From: Halobacterium jilantaiense
Lineage (GTDB): Archaea; Halobacteriota; Halobacteria; Halobacteriales; Halobacteriaceae
Reading direction: 5' to 3'
NCBI RefSeq assembly: GCF_900110535.1
Contig: NZ_FOJA01000001.1
Coordinates: forward strand, 2,577,393-2,641,392
DNA: 64,000 nucleotides
In this document: positions 17,985 through 27,141 of the stretch, one piece after another
How the letters are laid out: each line of letters starts with the position of its first letter
Position numbering within the stretch: position 1 is the first letter of the stretch
Notes under the pieces: model-generated
What the model was told of the DNA's origin: nothing
What the model saw: the letters and a program-made list of their open reading frames with translations, nothing else
The model's database searches: none
Position numbers and translations under genes: made by a program

Positions 17985-19535
17985 ATGACGATGGAAGAGC
18001 GCATCGAGGAACTGCGCGAGAAGACCGAGCGCGCACTCCTCGGCGGGGGCGAAGACCGAATCGAGTCCCAGCACGAGAAGGGGAAGATGACGGCCCGCGA
18101 GCGCATCGACTACTTCCTCGACGACGGGACCTTCAACGAACTGGACCAGCTCCGCACGCACCGGTCCACGAACTTCGACATGGACGAGACACAGCTCCCG
18201 GGTGACGGCGTCGTCACGGGCTACGGCGAGGTCAACGGCCGCACGACGTTCGTGTTCGCCCACGACTTCACCGTCTTCGGCGGGAGCCTCGGCGAGGTGT
18301 TCGCCGAGAAAGTGACGAAGGTGATGGACCGCGCGATGGAGGTCGGCGCGCCCGTCGTCGGCCTGAACGACTCCGCGGGGGCCCGCATTCAGGAGGGCGT
18401 CGACGCCCTCGGCGGGTACGCCGAAATCTTCACGCGCAACGAGAAAGCCTCGGGCGTCGTCCCACAGATTTCCGCCATCATGGGGCCGTGCGCGGGCGGC
18501 GCGGTGTACTCGCCGGCCATCACGGACTTCGTCTTCATGGTGAAAGACACCAGTCACATGTTCATCACCGGTCCCGACGTCATCGAGACGGTGACCGGCG
18601 AGGAGGTCGGCTTCGAGGAGCTCGGCGGCGCGACGACGCACTCCTCGGAGTCCGGGGTCGCGCACTTCGCTTGCGACAGCGAGGAGGAGGCACTGGACAA
18701 CATCAAACGCCTGCTTTCGTACCTCCCGCAGAACAACGTCGAAGACCCGCCGCGGGTGGAGCCCTACGACGACCCGGAGCGCCGCGACGAGGCCCTCGAA
18801 TCCATCGTCCCGGACCAGCCCCGGAAGCCCTACGACATGACCGACGTCATCGACAGCGTCGCGGACGAGGGCTCGTTCTTCGAGGTGCAGGCGAACTACG
18901 CGAAGAACATCGTCGTCGGGTTCGCGCGACTCGACGGCCGCTCCGTCGGTATCGTCGCGAACCAGCCCCGCGTGAACGCCGGCACGCTCGACATCGCGGC
19001 CTCCGAGAAGGCCAGCCGGTTCGTGCGCTTCTGTGACTCCTTCAACGTCCCCATCCTGACGTTCGTGGACGTGCCCGGGTTCCTGCCCGGCACCGACCAG
19101 GAACACAACGGCATCATCCGGCACGGCGCGAAACTCCTGTACGCGTTCAGCGAGGCGAGCGTGCCGCTGATGACGGTTATCACGCGGAAGGCGTACGGCG
19201 GTGCCTACGACGTGATGGCGAGCAAGCACATCGGCGCGGACGTCAACTACGCGTGGCCGACCGCCGAAATCGCGGTGATGGGGCCGAAGGGCGCGGTGAA
19301 CGTCCTCTACGACGACGAACTCGAGGAGGCTGAGGACACCGAGGCGCGCCGGCAGGAGCTCATCGACGAGTACCGCGAGGAGTTCGCGAACCCCTACACG
19401 GCCGCGGACCGCGGCTACCTCGACGCGGTCATCGAGCCGACCGAGACCCGACCGCGGCTCGTCGACGACCTCGACATGCTGTCGAGCAAGCGCGAGGACA
19501 CCCCGGACAAGAAACACGGCAACATCCCGCTGTAA
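17985..19535 (+). CDS. pccB: Propionyl/acyl-CoA carboxylase carboxyltransferase subunit
   Basis: A 516-residue biotin-dependent carboxyltransferase that moves the carboxyl group from biotin to propionyl-CoA (or acetyl-CoA). The N-terminal [17 protein letters not shown], the oxyanion-forming glycine pairs in [11 protein letters not shown] and [16 protein letters not shown], and [13 protein letters not shown] are canonical. ATG 17985 (a second ATG is two codons on) lies about 30 nt below CCTTTTGCC. The epsilon-like pccX overlaps the stop by one base. The biotin carboxylase subunit pccA is 3.1 kb further on. Confidence 0.94.
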   Translation: MTMEERIEELREKTERALLGGGEDRIESQHEKGKMTARERIDYFLDDGTFNELDQLRTHRSTNFDMDETQLPGDGVVTGYGEVNGRTTFVFAHDFTVFGGSLGEVFAEKVTKVMDRAMEVGAPVVGLNDSAGARIQEGVDALGGYAEIFTRNEKASGVVPQISAIMGPCAGGAVYSPAITDFVFMVKDTSHMFITGPDVIETVTGEEVGFEELGGATTHSSESGVAHFACDSEEEALDNIKRLLSYLPQNNVEDPPRVEPYDDPERRDEALESIVPDQPRKPYDMTDVIDSVADEGSFFEVQANYAKNIVVGFARLDGRSVGIVANQPRVNAGTLDIAASEKASRFVRFCDSFNVPILTFVDVPGFLPGTDQEHNGIIRHGAKLLYAFSEASVPLMTVITRKAYGGAYDVMASKHIGADVNYAWPTAEIAVMGPKGAVNVLYDDELEEAEDTEARRQELIDEYREEFANPYTAADRGYLDAVIEPTETRPRLVDDLDMLSSKREDTPDKKHGNIPL

Positions 19536-19792
19536 TGCCCGCCGAGATGGACCTGACAATTCCCGAGGACGCAACCGACGAGGAGGCGGCTGCCATCGCT
19601 GCGGCCGTCCAGAGCCACGTCTCGGCGCTCGCTGCCGCCGCAGAAGCGGCCGAAGACGACGAGGAGACGTGGACCGACCGGAAGTGGGCGTTCGCCGGTC
19701 GCGTCGAGGGCCTCGGCGGGCGCTCGGTTCGCGTGCCCGACGGCGCGCCCACGGACGCCTGGAGCGCGGCCGGCCGGCGCGAGCGGTTCTGA
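19535..19792 (+). CDS. pccX: Acyl-CoA carboxylase small (epsilon-like) subunit PccX
   Basis: An 85-residue protein overlapping pccB by one base (TAATG). It has an alanine-rich helical N terminus and the W..RKWAFAGR...[11 protein letters not shown] pattern of acyl-CoA carboxylase epsilon subunits, which stabilise the holo-complex. In Haloferax mediterranei a small PccX of this kind is needed for propionyl-CoA carboxylase. Here the normally adjacent pccA is displaced. Confidence 0.85.
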   Translation: MPAEMDLTIPEDATDEEAAAIAAAVQSHVSALAAAAEAAEDDEETWTDRKWAFAGRVEGLGGRSVRVPDGAPTDAWSAAGRRERF

Positions 19793-19830
19793 CAGGGGGC
19801 TTTTAGAAGCAGTCCGTCGTTGTTGGGGTC

Positions 19831-20391
19831 ATGCCCGGCCCAGTGTTCCTCGACGGCGATACCGTATCACTCCGTCCAGCGACGGACGCAGACGTCTCGT
19901 TTCTCCGGGAGAACGAGCAAGACCCACAGATTCGAGCGTCGCGGAGCGTTCAGACGCCGGTGAGCGAGGAGCAGGCACGGAGACGAATCGGTGGCACGAT
20001 GGGGCGGAGCGACGACACGCTCGGGCTGCTCGTCTGCCGGGACACGACTCCCGTGGGCTTCGTCTACCTGCTCCGTGAGCAACCGAACGCCGACGTGTAT
20101 CGGGCCGCCGAACTCGCGTACTGGGTGACTCCCGGAGAGTGGGGGAACGGGTATGCGACTGCGGCCAGCGAACTCGCTGTCGAATACGCGTTCGCCGAAC
20201 TCGGTCTGCACCGGGTCGACGCCTCGGCGTTCGAGTCGAATACGGCGTCGAAGCGAGTACTGGAGAAACTCGGGTTCACCCGGGAGGGGACGGCTCGGCG
20301 TGCCGCCTACGTCGACGGCGAGTGGATTGACGTCGCCGAGTTCGGGCTCCTCGAATCCGAGTGGGCGACCGGCCGCCACGAGCAGTCTTGA
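19831..20391 (+). CDS. GNAT family N-acetyltransferase (RimJ/RimL type)
   Basis: A 186-residue acetyl-CoA-dependent acyltransferase. Core features are VSLRPATDADVSFL at the start, AELAYWVTPGEWGNGYATAASELAVEYAFAELGL with the acetyl-CoA loop (W-G-N-G-Y-A), and the C-terminal NTASKRVLEKLGFTREGTARR of the RimJ/RimL subgroup. Members acetylate protein N termini or small molecules; the target here is unknown. A GCTTTTAG box (19799-19806) lies about 28 nt before ATG 19831, implying its own leaderless promoter between pccX and P450. Confidence 0.9.
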   Translation: MPGPVFLDGDTVSLRPATDADVSFLRENEQDPQIRASRSVQTPVSEEQARRRIGGTMGRSDDTLGLLVCRDTTPVGFVYLLREQPNADVYRAAELAYWVTPGEWGNGYATAASELAVEYAFAELGLHRVDASAFESNTASKRVLEKLGFTREGTARRAAYVDGEWIDVAEFGLLESEWATGRHEQS

Positions 20392-20521
20392 CTGGTTCGG
20401 CCGACCACTCTTCGCGACTGTCGTGGTTGGTTCGCGGGATTCCCTCAACGGTGCTCACGCTGACTACAGATGGCGACGAGGGTCGGGAGCAAGCAGTCGC
20501 CGAACAGACGCTGGACTCCCG

Positions 20522-21898
20522 CTAGCGCGTCTCGAAGGTCGCCCGGACAGTTTCTTCCGGCCGCGTCGTGGAGCCAATATCGACACCGACCCCGTCGTGG
20601 TCGTGGTTCACGGTCGTCCGAGCCGCTATCGTCGCCAGCGCGAGCCGTAGCTCCATGCGCGCGAACCGCATCCCGATGCAGTGTCGGGGGCCGCCGCCGA
20701 ACGGGAAGTAGGCGTACTCGGGGCGGCCGTCTCCGGGCGGGTCGGTGATGTCGTCCCACCGGCTCGGGTCGAAGGTCATCGGGTCGTCCCACCAGCGCTC
20801 GTCGATGTGAACGTGGAACTGCGGGAGCGTGACGAACGTTCCCTCGGGGAGCCGGGAACCGTCGACGACCACCGGCTCCCGGGTCTCGCGGAACACTGCG
20901 GAAGCTGGCGGATACCGCCGTAAGACTTCCCGGACCACCTGTTCGGTGTAGGACAGCGCTGGAAGGTCGCCCAGCGTCGCGCGCCCGCTGTCGACGACGG
21001 CGTCGACTTCTGCCTGCAGGCGGCTCGCCACCGCTGGATTCCGACCGAGTTCGTACAGCGCCCACGTCAGTGCGGTGGCGGTCGTCTCGTGGCCAGCGAA
21101 CAGGAACGTCACCACCTGGCTCCGGACCTCGGCCTCGCTGGGGCCGTCGGGGTCGTCCTCGCTGGCAGCGACCAGAAGCGAGAGGAGGTCCTTGCCGCTG
21201 TCATCGGCGTCCGCGAGCAGCTCTTCGACGACGCCGTCCAACCGTTCGATGCCGCGGCGGTACCGCAGATTCGCGGGCGTCGGGAGCCAGTCCGGGACCG
21301 ACACGGCGACGGGGTTCTCGCTCGTGCGTTCGCGGATTGCCTCCGCCCCGGCCCGGACCGCTGCGTGCTGGTCGGCCGTCTCAGCGCCGAGCAGCGTCTT
21401 CCCGAGCACACGGAGCGTGTACCGGGACGCGACATCTTCGACGGGGACGGCGTCGCTGGTCGCCCACTCGTCGGCTGCCGCCGCGGCGTACGTCGCCATC
21501 GTCTCCGCGTAGGTCGCCACGCGCTCGCGGTAGAACAGCGGCTGGAGGCGGCTCCGCTGGCGCTGCCAGCGGTCGCCGTCGGTCAACAGCAGGCCGTCCG
21601 AGAGGACGTCGACGCCCGGCCCGTCCGGCTTCTCGTAGGCGGCGTCATCCTCAACGAGGACCTGTCGGATACCGTCCGGATGGAGGACAGTCGCCATATC
21701 GTAGGTCCCCATCGAGAACCGAACGACGTCGCCGGTCTCACCGAGGCGTTGGTACAGCTCGTAGGGGTCCCGGGCGAACGTCACGGCGCTCCCGACGAGC
21801 GGGACTCCGTTGTGTTTCGGTGCCAGTGGCGCGCGGTCGGCTGGTTCGCTCACGTCGCGGGCTTCGCGTGAGCCCCGAATCGGCGTTGGCGCGTCCAC
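20522..21898 (-). CDS. Cytochrome P450 (CYP174-like)
   Basis: A haem-thiolate monooxygenase of up to 458 residues. The I-helix proton-delivery motif FAGHETTATAL, the K-helix ExxR (EVLR) and the haem-ligand loop FGGGPRHCIGMRFA are intact. Its own start is uncertain. GTG 21898 is the longest option, but the only A/T box (21903-21912) is too close to it. GTG 21853, with a leader of about 30 nt, fits promoter geometry better and would give 443 residues. It is divergent from an HTH-10 regulator. Halobacterium encodes a related soluble CYP174A1; the substrate is unknown. Confidence 0.9.
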   Translation of the reverse strand: MDAPTPIRGSREARDVSEPADRAPLAPKHNGVPLVGSAVTFARDPYELYQRLGETGDVVRFSMGTYDMATVLHPDGIRQVLVEDDAAYEKPDGPGVDVLSDGLLLTDGDRWQRQRSRLQPLFYRERVATYAETMATYAAAAADEWATSDAVPVEDVASRYTLRVLGKTLLGAETADQHAAVRAGAEAIRERTSENPVAVSVPDWLPTPANLRYRRGIERLDGVVEELLADADDSGKDLLSLLVAASEDDPDGPSEAEVRSQVVTFLFAGHETTATALTWALYELGRNPAVASRLQAEVDAVVDSGRATLGDLPALSYTEQVVREVLRRYPPASAVFRETREPVVVDGSRLPEGTFVTLPQFHVHIDERWWDDPMTFDPSRWDDITDPPGDGRPEYAYFPFGGGPRHCIGMRFARMELRLALATIAARTTVNHDHDGVGVDIGSTTRPEETVRATFETR

Positions 21899-21902
21899 AC
21901 TA

Positions 21903-21912
21903 GCCTATTTAT
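21903..21912. promoter_or_regulatory. Shared A/T box between P450 and HTH-10 regulator
   Basis: CCTATTTATG is the only A/T-rich run in the 38-nt gap. On the plus strand it is about 28 nt upstream of the regulator ATG (21937), ideal for a leaderless transcript. Read on the minus strand it would start P450 transcription near 21882. Confidence 0.45.
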
Positions 21913-21936
21913 GAGTGTCGCCGGTACGGAGCGACG

Positions 21937-22593
21937 ATGCGGCACCTGCGCGTCCGTCTGGCGTTCCCGCCGCGCACCCGTCACCCGATGCACCAGTTCC
22001 TCGTCGACCACCCGGCGCTCCACCGCGAGGAGCTGTGGTCGTGGAACTTCGAAGGCGCAGCCCCAGCGGTGCTGTTCCGCGTCGAGGGGGCCCGAGAGCC
22101 CTACCGGAAGCGCATCGCCGACGTCGACAGCATCGCGGGCTTCGACCTGACTACCGGCGGGGACGGCTGGTTCTACGCGTTCGTCCGCGGGACGCCCACC
22201 GCCGAGGAGTGGGAGTGGCTGCTGGCGTTCGCGTACGCGTCGCTGCTCGTCGTGCCGCCCGTCGTCTACACTGACGAGGGGGACGCGGTGTTCGAGGTGG
22301 TCGGCGAGCCGGACCATCTGCGGGGGCTCCTCTCGGAACTCCCGGCACGTGTCGACACGACCGTCGAGCGGGTCGGGGAGTACGACCGCCGTCGGGGGCC
22401 GGCGGTACCGCTGACCGACCGTCAGCGGGAGGTCGTGGCTGCGGCGGTCGACCTCGGGTACTACGACGTGCCGCGGGCGGCGACACTAGCGGACGTGGCG
22501 GCCGAGGTCGGGGTGGCGTCGTCGACGGTCTCCGACCACCTTCGGAAGGCGGAGTCCGTGGTGATGTCAGAACTCCGCGGCCCCACCGGGTGA
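21937..22593 (+). CDS. HTH-10 (Bat-type) transcriptional regulator
   Basis: A 218-residue haloarchaeal regulator. The C terminus (about 150-212) is the HTH_10 domain: LTDRQREVVAAAVDLGYYDVPR, then LADVAAEVGVASSTVSDHLRKAE as the helix-turn-helix. The N-terminal 130 residues are an uncharacterised ligand- or signal-sensing region without a recognisable GAF or PAS motif. Because it is divergent from the P450 gene with only 38 nt between them, it probably controls that gene and itself (inference). It also lies just upstream of pccA. Confidence 0.88.
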   Translation: MRHLRVRLAFPPRTRHPMHQFLVDHPALHREELWSWNFEGAAPAVLFRVEGAREPYRKRIADVDSIAGFDLTTGGDGWFYAFVRGTPTAEEWEWLLAFAYASLLVVPPVVYTDEGDAVFEVVGEPDHLRGLLSELPARVDTTVERVGEYDRRRGPAVPLTDRQREVVAAAVDLGYYDVPRAATLADVAAEVGVASSTVSDHLRKAESVVMSELRGPTG

Positions 22594-22606
22594 CCCCTTC
22601 GAGGGG
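22594..22606 (+). terminator. Short hairpin after HTH-10 gene
   Basis: CCCCT-TCG-AGGGG begins at the first base after the TGA of the regulator. The 5-bp G/C stem is short and there is no T run, so it is only a possible 3'-end signal before the pccA promoter (CTATGAG at about 22628). Confidence 0.3.
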
Positions 22607-22663
22607 CGGCCCGTCCCAGAACCGAAGCTATGAGTAGGGCGTCCCAAGAACGAACGTTCAAGA

Positions 22664-24487
22664 ATGTTCGAGAAGGTGCTCGTCGCGAACCGCGGCGAAA
22701 TCGCGGTGCGGGTGATGCGGGCCTGTGACGACCTCGGTGTCGACACGGTCGCCGTCTACAGTGACGCGGACAAACACGCGGGCCACGTCCGGTACGCGGA
22801 CGAGGCGTACAACGTCGGGCCGGCGCGCGCGGCCGACTCCTACCTCGACCACGAGGGCATCATCGACGCCGCGAAGCAGGCCGACGCGGACGCCATCCAC
22901 CCGGGCTACGGCTTCCTCGCGGAGAACGCCGAGTTCGCCGGCAAGGTCGAGGACACCGAGGGCGTCACGTGGGTCGGCCCGTCCGCGGACTCGATGCGCC
23001 AGCTCGGCGAGAAGACCAGCGCTCGGAAGACGATGCGGGAGGCCGACGTGCCCATCGTCCCCGGTACCACGGACCCCGTGGAGTCCGTCGAGGAGATTCA
23101 CGAGTTCGGCGAGGAGCACGGCTACCCAATCGCCATCAAGGCCGAGGGCGGCGGTGGCGGCCGCGGCATGAAGATCGTGCGGAGCGAGGACGAGGCCGAG
23201 GACCAGCTGGAGTCCGCCGAGCGCGAGGGCGAGGCGTACTTCGACAACGCGAACGTCTACCTCGAACGGTATCTGGAGAACCCCCGACACATCGAGGTCC
23301 AGATTCTCGCCGACCACCACGGGAACGTCCGGCACCTCGGCGAGCGCGACTGCTCGCTGCAGCGCCGCCACCAGAAGGTCATCGAGGAGGGGCCGAGCCC
23401 CGCGCTCACCGACGAACTCCGGGAGGAGATTGGACGCGCAGCCCGTCGCGGCGCGGACTCCGCGGGCTACTACAACGCGGGCACCTTCGAGTTCCTCGTC
23501 GAGGAGGACCCCGACCGCGAGCCCGGCGAACTGCTCGGACCGGAGACGGACTTCTACTTCCTCGAAGTGAACACCCGCATCCAGGTCGAGCACACCGTCA
23601 CGGAGGAGCTGACCGGCATCGACATCGTGAAGTGGCAGCTCAAGGTCGCGTCCGACGACGAGCTCACGTTCGAGCAGGACGACGTGGAGCTGGACGGTCA
23701 CGCGGTCGAGTACCGCATCAACGCGGAGAACGCCGCCAACGACTTCGCGCCGGCGACGGGCGGTGAACTGGAGACCTACGACCCGCCGGGCGGCATCGGC
23801 GTGCGGGTCGACGACGCGCTCCGGCAGGGCGACGACCTCGTCACCGACTACGACTCGATGGTCGCGAAGCTCATCGTCCACGGCGGCGACCGCGAGGAGT
23901 GCCTGGCGCGCTCCCGGCGCGCGCTCGCCGAGTACGACATCGAGGGCATCCCGACTATCGTTCCCTTCCACCGGCTGATGCTGGAGGACGACGAGTTCGT
24001 CGGCGGCACGCACACGACGAAGTACCTCGACGAGGATCTCGACGAGGAGCGTGTCGCCGACGCGCAGGAGCAGTGGGGCGGCGACACCACCTCCGAGGGC
24101 AGCGACGAGGACGTCGTCGAACGCGACTTCACGGTCGAAGTCAACGGCAAGCGCTTCGAGGTCAACCTCGAGGAGCGCGGCGCGGCCCAGCTCGCGACCG
24201 GCGGGAGCAGCGGCGGCGAGCGCCCCGAGCCCGCGGGCGGCAGCGACGACAGCGAGACGGTCGTGGAGAGCGACGGCGAGACCGTCGAGGCCGAGATGCA
24301 GGGCACCATTCTGGACGTGAACGTCTCCGAGGGCGACGAGGTCGAGCCCGGCGACGTACTCGTCGTCCTTGAGGCGATGAAGATGGAGAACGACGTGGTC
24401 GCCTCCCACGGCGGCACCGTTACGCAGGTCGCGGTCAACGAGGACGACAGCGTCGACATGGGCGACGTGCTCGTCGTCATCGACTGA
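22664..24487 (+). CDS. pccA: Propionyl/acetyl-CoA carboxylase, biotin carboxylase and carrier subunit
   Basis: A 607-residue subunit combining biotin carboxylase and a C-terminal biotinyl domain. ATP-grasp features are [14 protein letters not shown] and [16 protein letters not shown], then [13 protein letters not shown] of the active site. A G/S-rich linker follows, and the lipoyl/biotinyl domain carries EAMKMEN, whose Lys is biotinylated by the BirA encoded 2.7 kb downstream. It acts with PccB and PccX in propionyl-CoA assimilation (methylmalonyl-CoA route) or acetyl-CoA carboxylation. It has its own upstream gap of 70 nt. Confidence 0.94.
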   Translation: MFEKVLVANRGEIAVRVMRACDDLGVDTVAVYSDADKHAGHVRYADEAYNVGPARAADSYLDHEGIIDAAKQADADAIHPGYGFLAENAEFAGKVEDTEGVTWVGPSADSMRQLGEKTSARKTMREADVPIVPGTTDPVESVEEIHEFGEEHGYPIAIKAEGGGGGRGMKIVRSEDEAEDQLESAEREGEAYFDNANVYLERYLENPRHIEVQILADHHGNVRHLGERDCSLQRRHQKVIEEGPSPALTDELREEIGRAARRGADSAGYYNAGTFEFLVEEDPDREPGELLGPETDFYFLEVNTRIQVEHTVTEELTGIDIVKWQLKVASDDELTFEQDDVELDGHAVEYRINAENAANDFAPATGGELETYDPPGGIGVRVDDALRQGDDLVTDYDSMVAKLIVHGGDREECLARSRRALAEYDIEGIPTIVPFHRLMLEDDEFVGGTHTTKYLDEDLDEERVADAQEQWGGDTTSEGSDEDVVERDFTVEVNGKRFEVNLEERGAAQLATGGSSGGERPEPAGGSDDSETVVESDGETVEAEMQGTILDVNVSEGDEVEPGDVLVVLEAMKMENDVVASHGGTVTQVAVNEDDSVDMGDVLVVID

Positions 24488-24509
24488 CGGCAGCCGAATC
24501 TTTATCTGG

Positions 24510-24529
24510 CGTCACCGTCCTCGGTGACG
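24510..24529 (+). terminator. Hairpin downstream of pccA
   Basis: CGTCACCG-TCCT-CGGTGACG is a perfect 8-bp stem with a 4-nt loop, 22 nt after the pccA stop and just after TTTATCT. Either a 3'-end structure for pccA or a regulatory element. The rest of 24530-24710 contains no gene. Confidence 0.35.
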
Positions 24530-24710
24530 TACGAGAACATTGGCGGTGGGTCGATCGCCGGAGCCGTGCCCCGACCGGTATCTACAACTCGGTGAGGCGC
24601 GTTCACTCGACGGCCCGCCATCCCTTACGCATGATTCACGCCGAGTCCGTCGCTACTGCCCCCGTCGAAAACTACCGACGCGAAGGTCGGCCGAGAGTCG
24701 GGTGGTCTGC

Positions 24711-26807
24711 GTGAAACCGCAGTTCGAGTCGCTAACTAAGCCACCGGGCGTCCGCGTCAGCGACCCGATCGAGAACGCGCAGTTCGAGGTCTACACGGAC
24801 AACCCCGTGAATCCAACTCCAGCAGACGGCGACCGGTTCGCGCTCCCGGTGGACAACGCAGTCCGGTTCACCGTCACGAAACTGGAGTTCCCGCAACTGT
24901 TGAACGTCGACGTCTGGACACAGGACGGTACGCTCGCCGACCAGTCCGTAAACCAGGAAGTGGATTCCTACCCTGCGCGGCAGTACTCCCTCGACATGGA
25001 CCTCGGGCCGATGAAACTGGCAGTTTCGACCGGTTCGGCGTTCACTGTGCGACGCGAAGGCAACACGACGTACATCTCTTTCCACAATCCAACGCCGATC
25101 CGGCTCGGAGCCCGATCACTCCACGAGTCGCCCGCCGCGACCATCACTGTCAGCGACGATCCGGTCGACGGGATGCGCGCAGTCTCCCTGTTTGGCTCTG
25201 CACTGAAGACCACTAGCCCCGAACGTTCATTTCCGACGCTACGGGGTCACCCGCCACTCGTCGAGTTGGGGGACAGCTTCGACGCACCCGATGCCCTCTC
25301 ACGTCCGGAGACGGGCATTGCGATCGAACTCCCCCGAAACTGGGGAGATGTCTACCGGACGAGCTCGCTAGCGTTCTACCTCGGCGCAGACGTCCGTCCG
25401 GGCGACGAGCGTACGCTCGTCGTCGATGGTGACCGTCACTCGCTGGACACTCCACAGGGGTTCGAGCGGGGGGTAAACGCGCTCCTCAAACACGTGTTCT
25501 TCCTCGACTGCGTCGTCCGAACAGAGGGACTCTACCCAGTAGACCTCCACGAGCGGTCTGTCGTCGAAGACGAGCTCGACTTCGACCTATCGAACATCTA
25601 CGATGCGTCGCTGTCGACGCGTCTCGCAGCGTACCTCGATGTCCCGACCGAGGTGACGAAGCCACACTGGCCACGCTGGAAGCAGACTGTCGACGTTGCA
25701 GCCGAACCCAAACGGGTCGAGTCACTGCCGTTCGTGGTGAACGACCTGGCGGAGATCCGAATTCCCAGAACCGACGAGGAGACACCCGATGTCCGGGAGG
25801 AGCCGGAGGCCGTTACGTCGTTCCTTCGCGCTCGCGAAGGCCTCGCTCGGAGTCCCTTGGGGGAAGAACACGAAGACGACAGCGCGTCCGGGTACTCGAA
25901 CGTGATCAAACCAGACGCGACGAACACGATCGAGCACACGTGGCTCGCGAACGGTTTCCCACTGGGAGCCAGCAAGGCGGCCGCCGAGTACTACAAGCGG
26001 CGGTTCGACCACTCGCCCTCCGAGCGGGAGTCCATCCGAATCGACATCGTCTGTAACGACCAGTCGATGACTGAGGAGGACATCGTCGAGGAGTTCTACG
26101 GTGCGCGGGACTTCTTCGAGTTCGACATCAGCGTCCACTACGACCTCGAACGAGCCGAACTCCGGGAGTTACTGACCGCTGATATCGACTTCCTTCACTA
26201 CATCGGGCACGTCGAGGAGGGTGGGTTTCAGTGCAGTGACGGGCTCTTCGACGCGCGGACGCTCGACGAGACAGAGGTCCGGGCATTCCTGTTGAACGCT
26301 TGCCGGTCGTACGTACAGGGGCGTGCACTCGTCGATGCGGGGAGCATCGGCGGAATAGTCACGCTTACGGACATCAGCAACGACCCGGCCGTGCGCATCG
26401 GCCGAGCGCTCGCACGACTCCTGAACAAGGGGTTCTCGTTGCTCGCTGGGCTGTCTGTCGCGAGAAACGTGACGCTGTTCGGGAACCAGTATATTACGGT
26501 CGGTGACGGAACGGTCCAGTTAGTCCAGTCGTCGGCCGGGACACCGACAATGTCCGAGGTTGAGCGGGTTGGGGACGAGTATCGCGTTACGGTTCACGGA
26601 TACCCGACCTCCCGAACTTCGATTGGGTCGCTCATCACAGTTCACGTAAAAAACCTCACAACCCAGTATCTAAACTCGGGTGAAATTGACGAATATCTCC
26701 TTGATGAGAGCGATCTACGGACGTTTTTCCAGCGTGGAGTCTTTCCAGTAATGTTCGAGGGGTCACTGACTTGGAGCGATTACTTACTGGAGAACAGGCT
26801 GAATTAA
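24711..26807 (+). CDS. CHAT-domain (caspase-like) protease
   Basis: A 698-residue protein whose C-terminal third is a CHAT (clan CD, caspase-like) peptidase. LHYIGHVEEGG supplies the catalytic His500 (His496 is four residues before) and FLLNACRSY the nucleophile Cys531, followed by GGIVTLTDI and a long helix-strand tail. The first about 400 residues are unrecognised, beta-rich in part, with no signal or membrane segment. GTG 24711 begins at MKPQFESLTKPPGVRVSDPI; the open frame upstream is arginine-rich shadow. Codon use is clearly less G/C-biased than in pccA or birA on either side. It ends head-to-head with, and overlaps, a 44-residue membrane peptide gene. It is presumably cytoplasmic, and the substrate is unknown. 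Confidence 0.8.
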   Translation: MKPQFESLTKPPGVRVSDPIENAQFEVYTDNPVNPTPADGDRFALPVDNAVRFTVTKLEFPQLLNVDVWTQDGTLADQSVNQEVDSYPARQYSLDMDLGPMKLAVSTGSAFTVRREGNTTYISFHNPTPIRLGARSLHESPAATITVSDDPVDGMRAVSLFGSALKTTSPERSFPTLRGHPPLVELGDSFDAPDALSRPETGIAIELPRNWGDVYRTSSLAFYLGADVRPGDERTLVVDGDRHSLDTPQGFERGVNALLKHVFFLDCVVRTEGLYPVDLHERSVVEDELDFDLSNIYDASLSTRLAAYLDVPTEVTKPHWPRWKQTVDVAAEPKRVESLPFVVNDLAEIRIPRTDEETPDVREEPEAVTSFLRAREGLARSPLGEEHEDDSASGYSNVIKPDATNTIEHTWLANGFPLGASKAAAEYYKRRFDHSPSERESIRIDIVCNDQSMTEEDIVEEFYGARDFFEFDISVHYDLERAELRELLTADIDFLHYIGHVEEGGFQCSDGLFDARTLDETEVRAFLLNACRSYVQGRALVDAGSIGGIVTLTDISNDPAVRIGRALARLLNKGFSLLAGLSVARNVTLFGNQYITVGDGTVQLVQSSAGTPTMSEVERVGDEYRVTVHGYPTSRTSIGSLITVHVKNLTTQYLNSGEIDEYLLDESDLRTFFQRGVFPVMFEGSLTWSDYLLENRLN

Positions 26808-26938
26808 GGTCCAGACGTCGATGCTGTCTCGGACGCCATAGCGGCGCCTGTCGTCGACAGGAACACCAGCATCGAGAACAGCACGCCGATCATTCGCGGG
26901 TGGTCCGACAGGAACTGACTGAACTTGTTGTCTGCCAT
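26804..26938 (-). CDS. 44-residue single-helix membrane peptide paired with CHAT protease
   Basis: The small gene encodes a charged N terminus (MADNKFSQFLSDHPR), one hydrophobic helix (about residues 16-34, MIGVLFSMLVFLSTTGAAM) and a short polar tail ending TSGP. The helix could be a membrane anchor, or a signal sequence with a possible AMA-S cleavage site. Start ATG 26938 lies 28 nt below a TATATT box, as for leaderless genes. Its TAA shares bases with the stop of the convergent CHAT gene. It resembles a family of tiny haloarchaeal proteins with an NHPR/DHPR motif and a GP ending (DUF7503 as I recall), often found near such proteases. Function unknown. Confidence 0.75.
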   Translation of the reverse strand: MADNKFSQFLSDHPRMIGVLFSMLVFLSTTGAAMASETASTSGP

Positions 26939-26962
26939 CGTCATCTGTTCCAAGCCACGCCC

Positions 26963-26969
26963 GTATATT
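26963..26969 (-). promoter_or_regulatory. TATA box of the membrane-peptide gene
   Basis: On the minus strand GAATATACGG is centred 28 nt before the peptide ATG. The whole 26961-27010 stretch is strikingly A/T-rich for this genome and includes an inverted repeat ATCTAT...ATAGAT around 26973-26995, a possible regulator site. Confidence 0.55.
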
Positions 26970-27141
26970 CAATCTATCTGAAAATAACATAGATAAATAA
27001 AGTGAAAAGATCGTGGATAGATGACTGGTGCTGGACGCGTCCCGCGCTGAAGCGGGCTCGAAGCGGCGTTTCGTGGCCGCACGGAGACTCGCTGGGATGT
27101 ACGCGCGAGGTTTAACAGCGACGGCCGGCAACGCGAGTGTG

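Noticed and set aside
24540-24710. N-terminal extension of the CHAT protein
   Set aside because: Begins with TTG and encodes an Arg-rich stretch unlike the acidic protein that follows; GTG 24711 starts the structured part.
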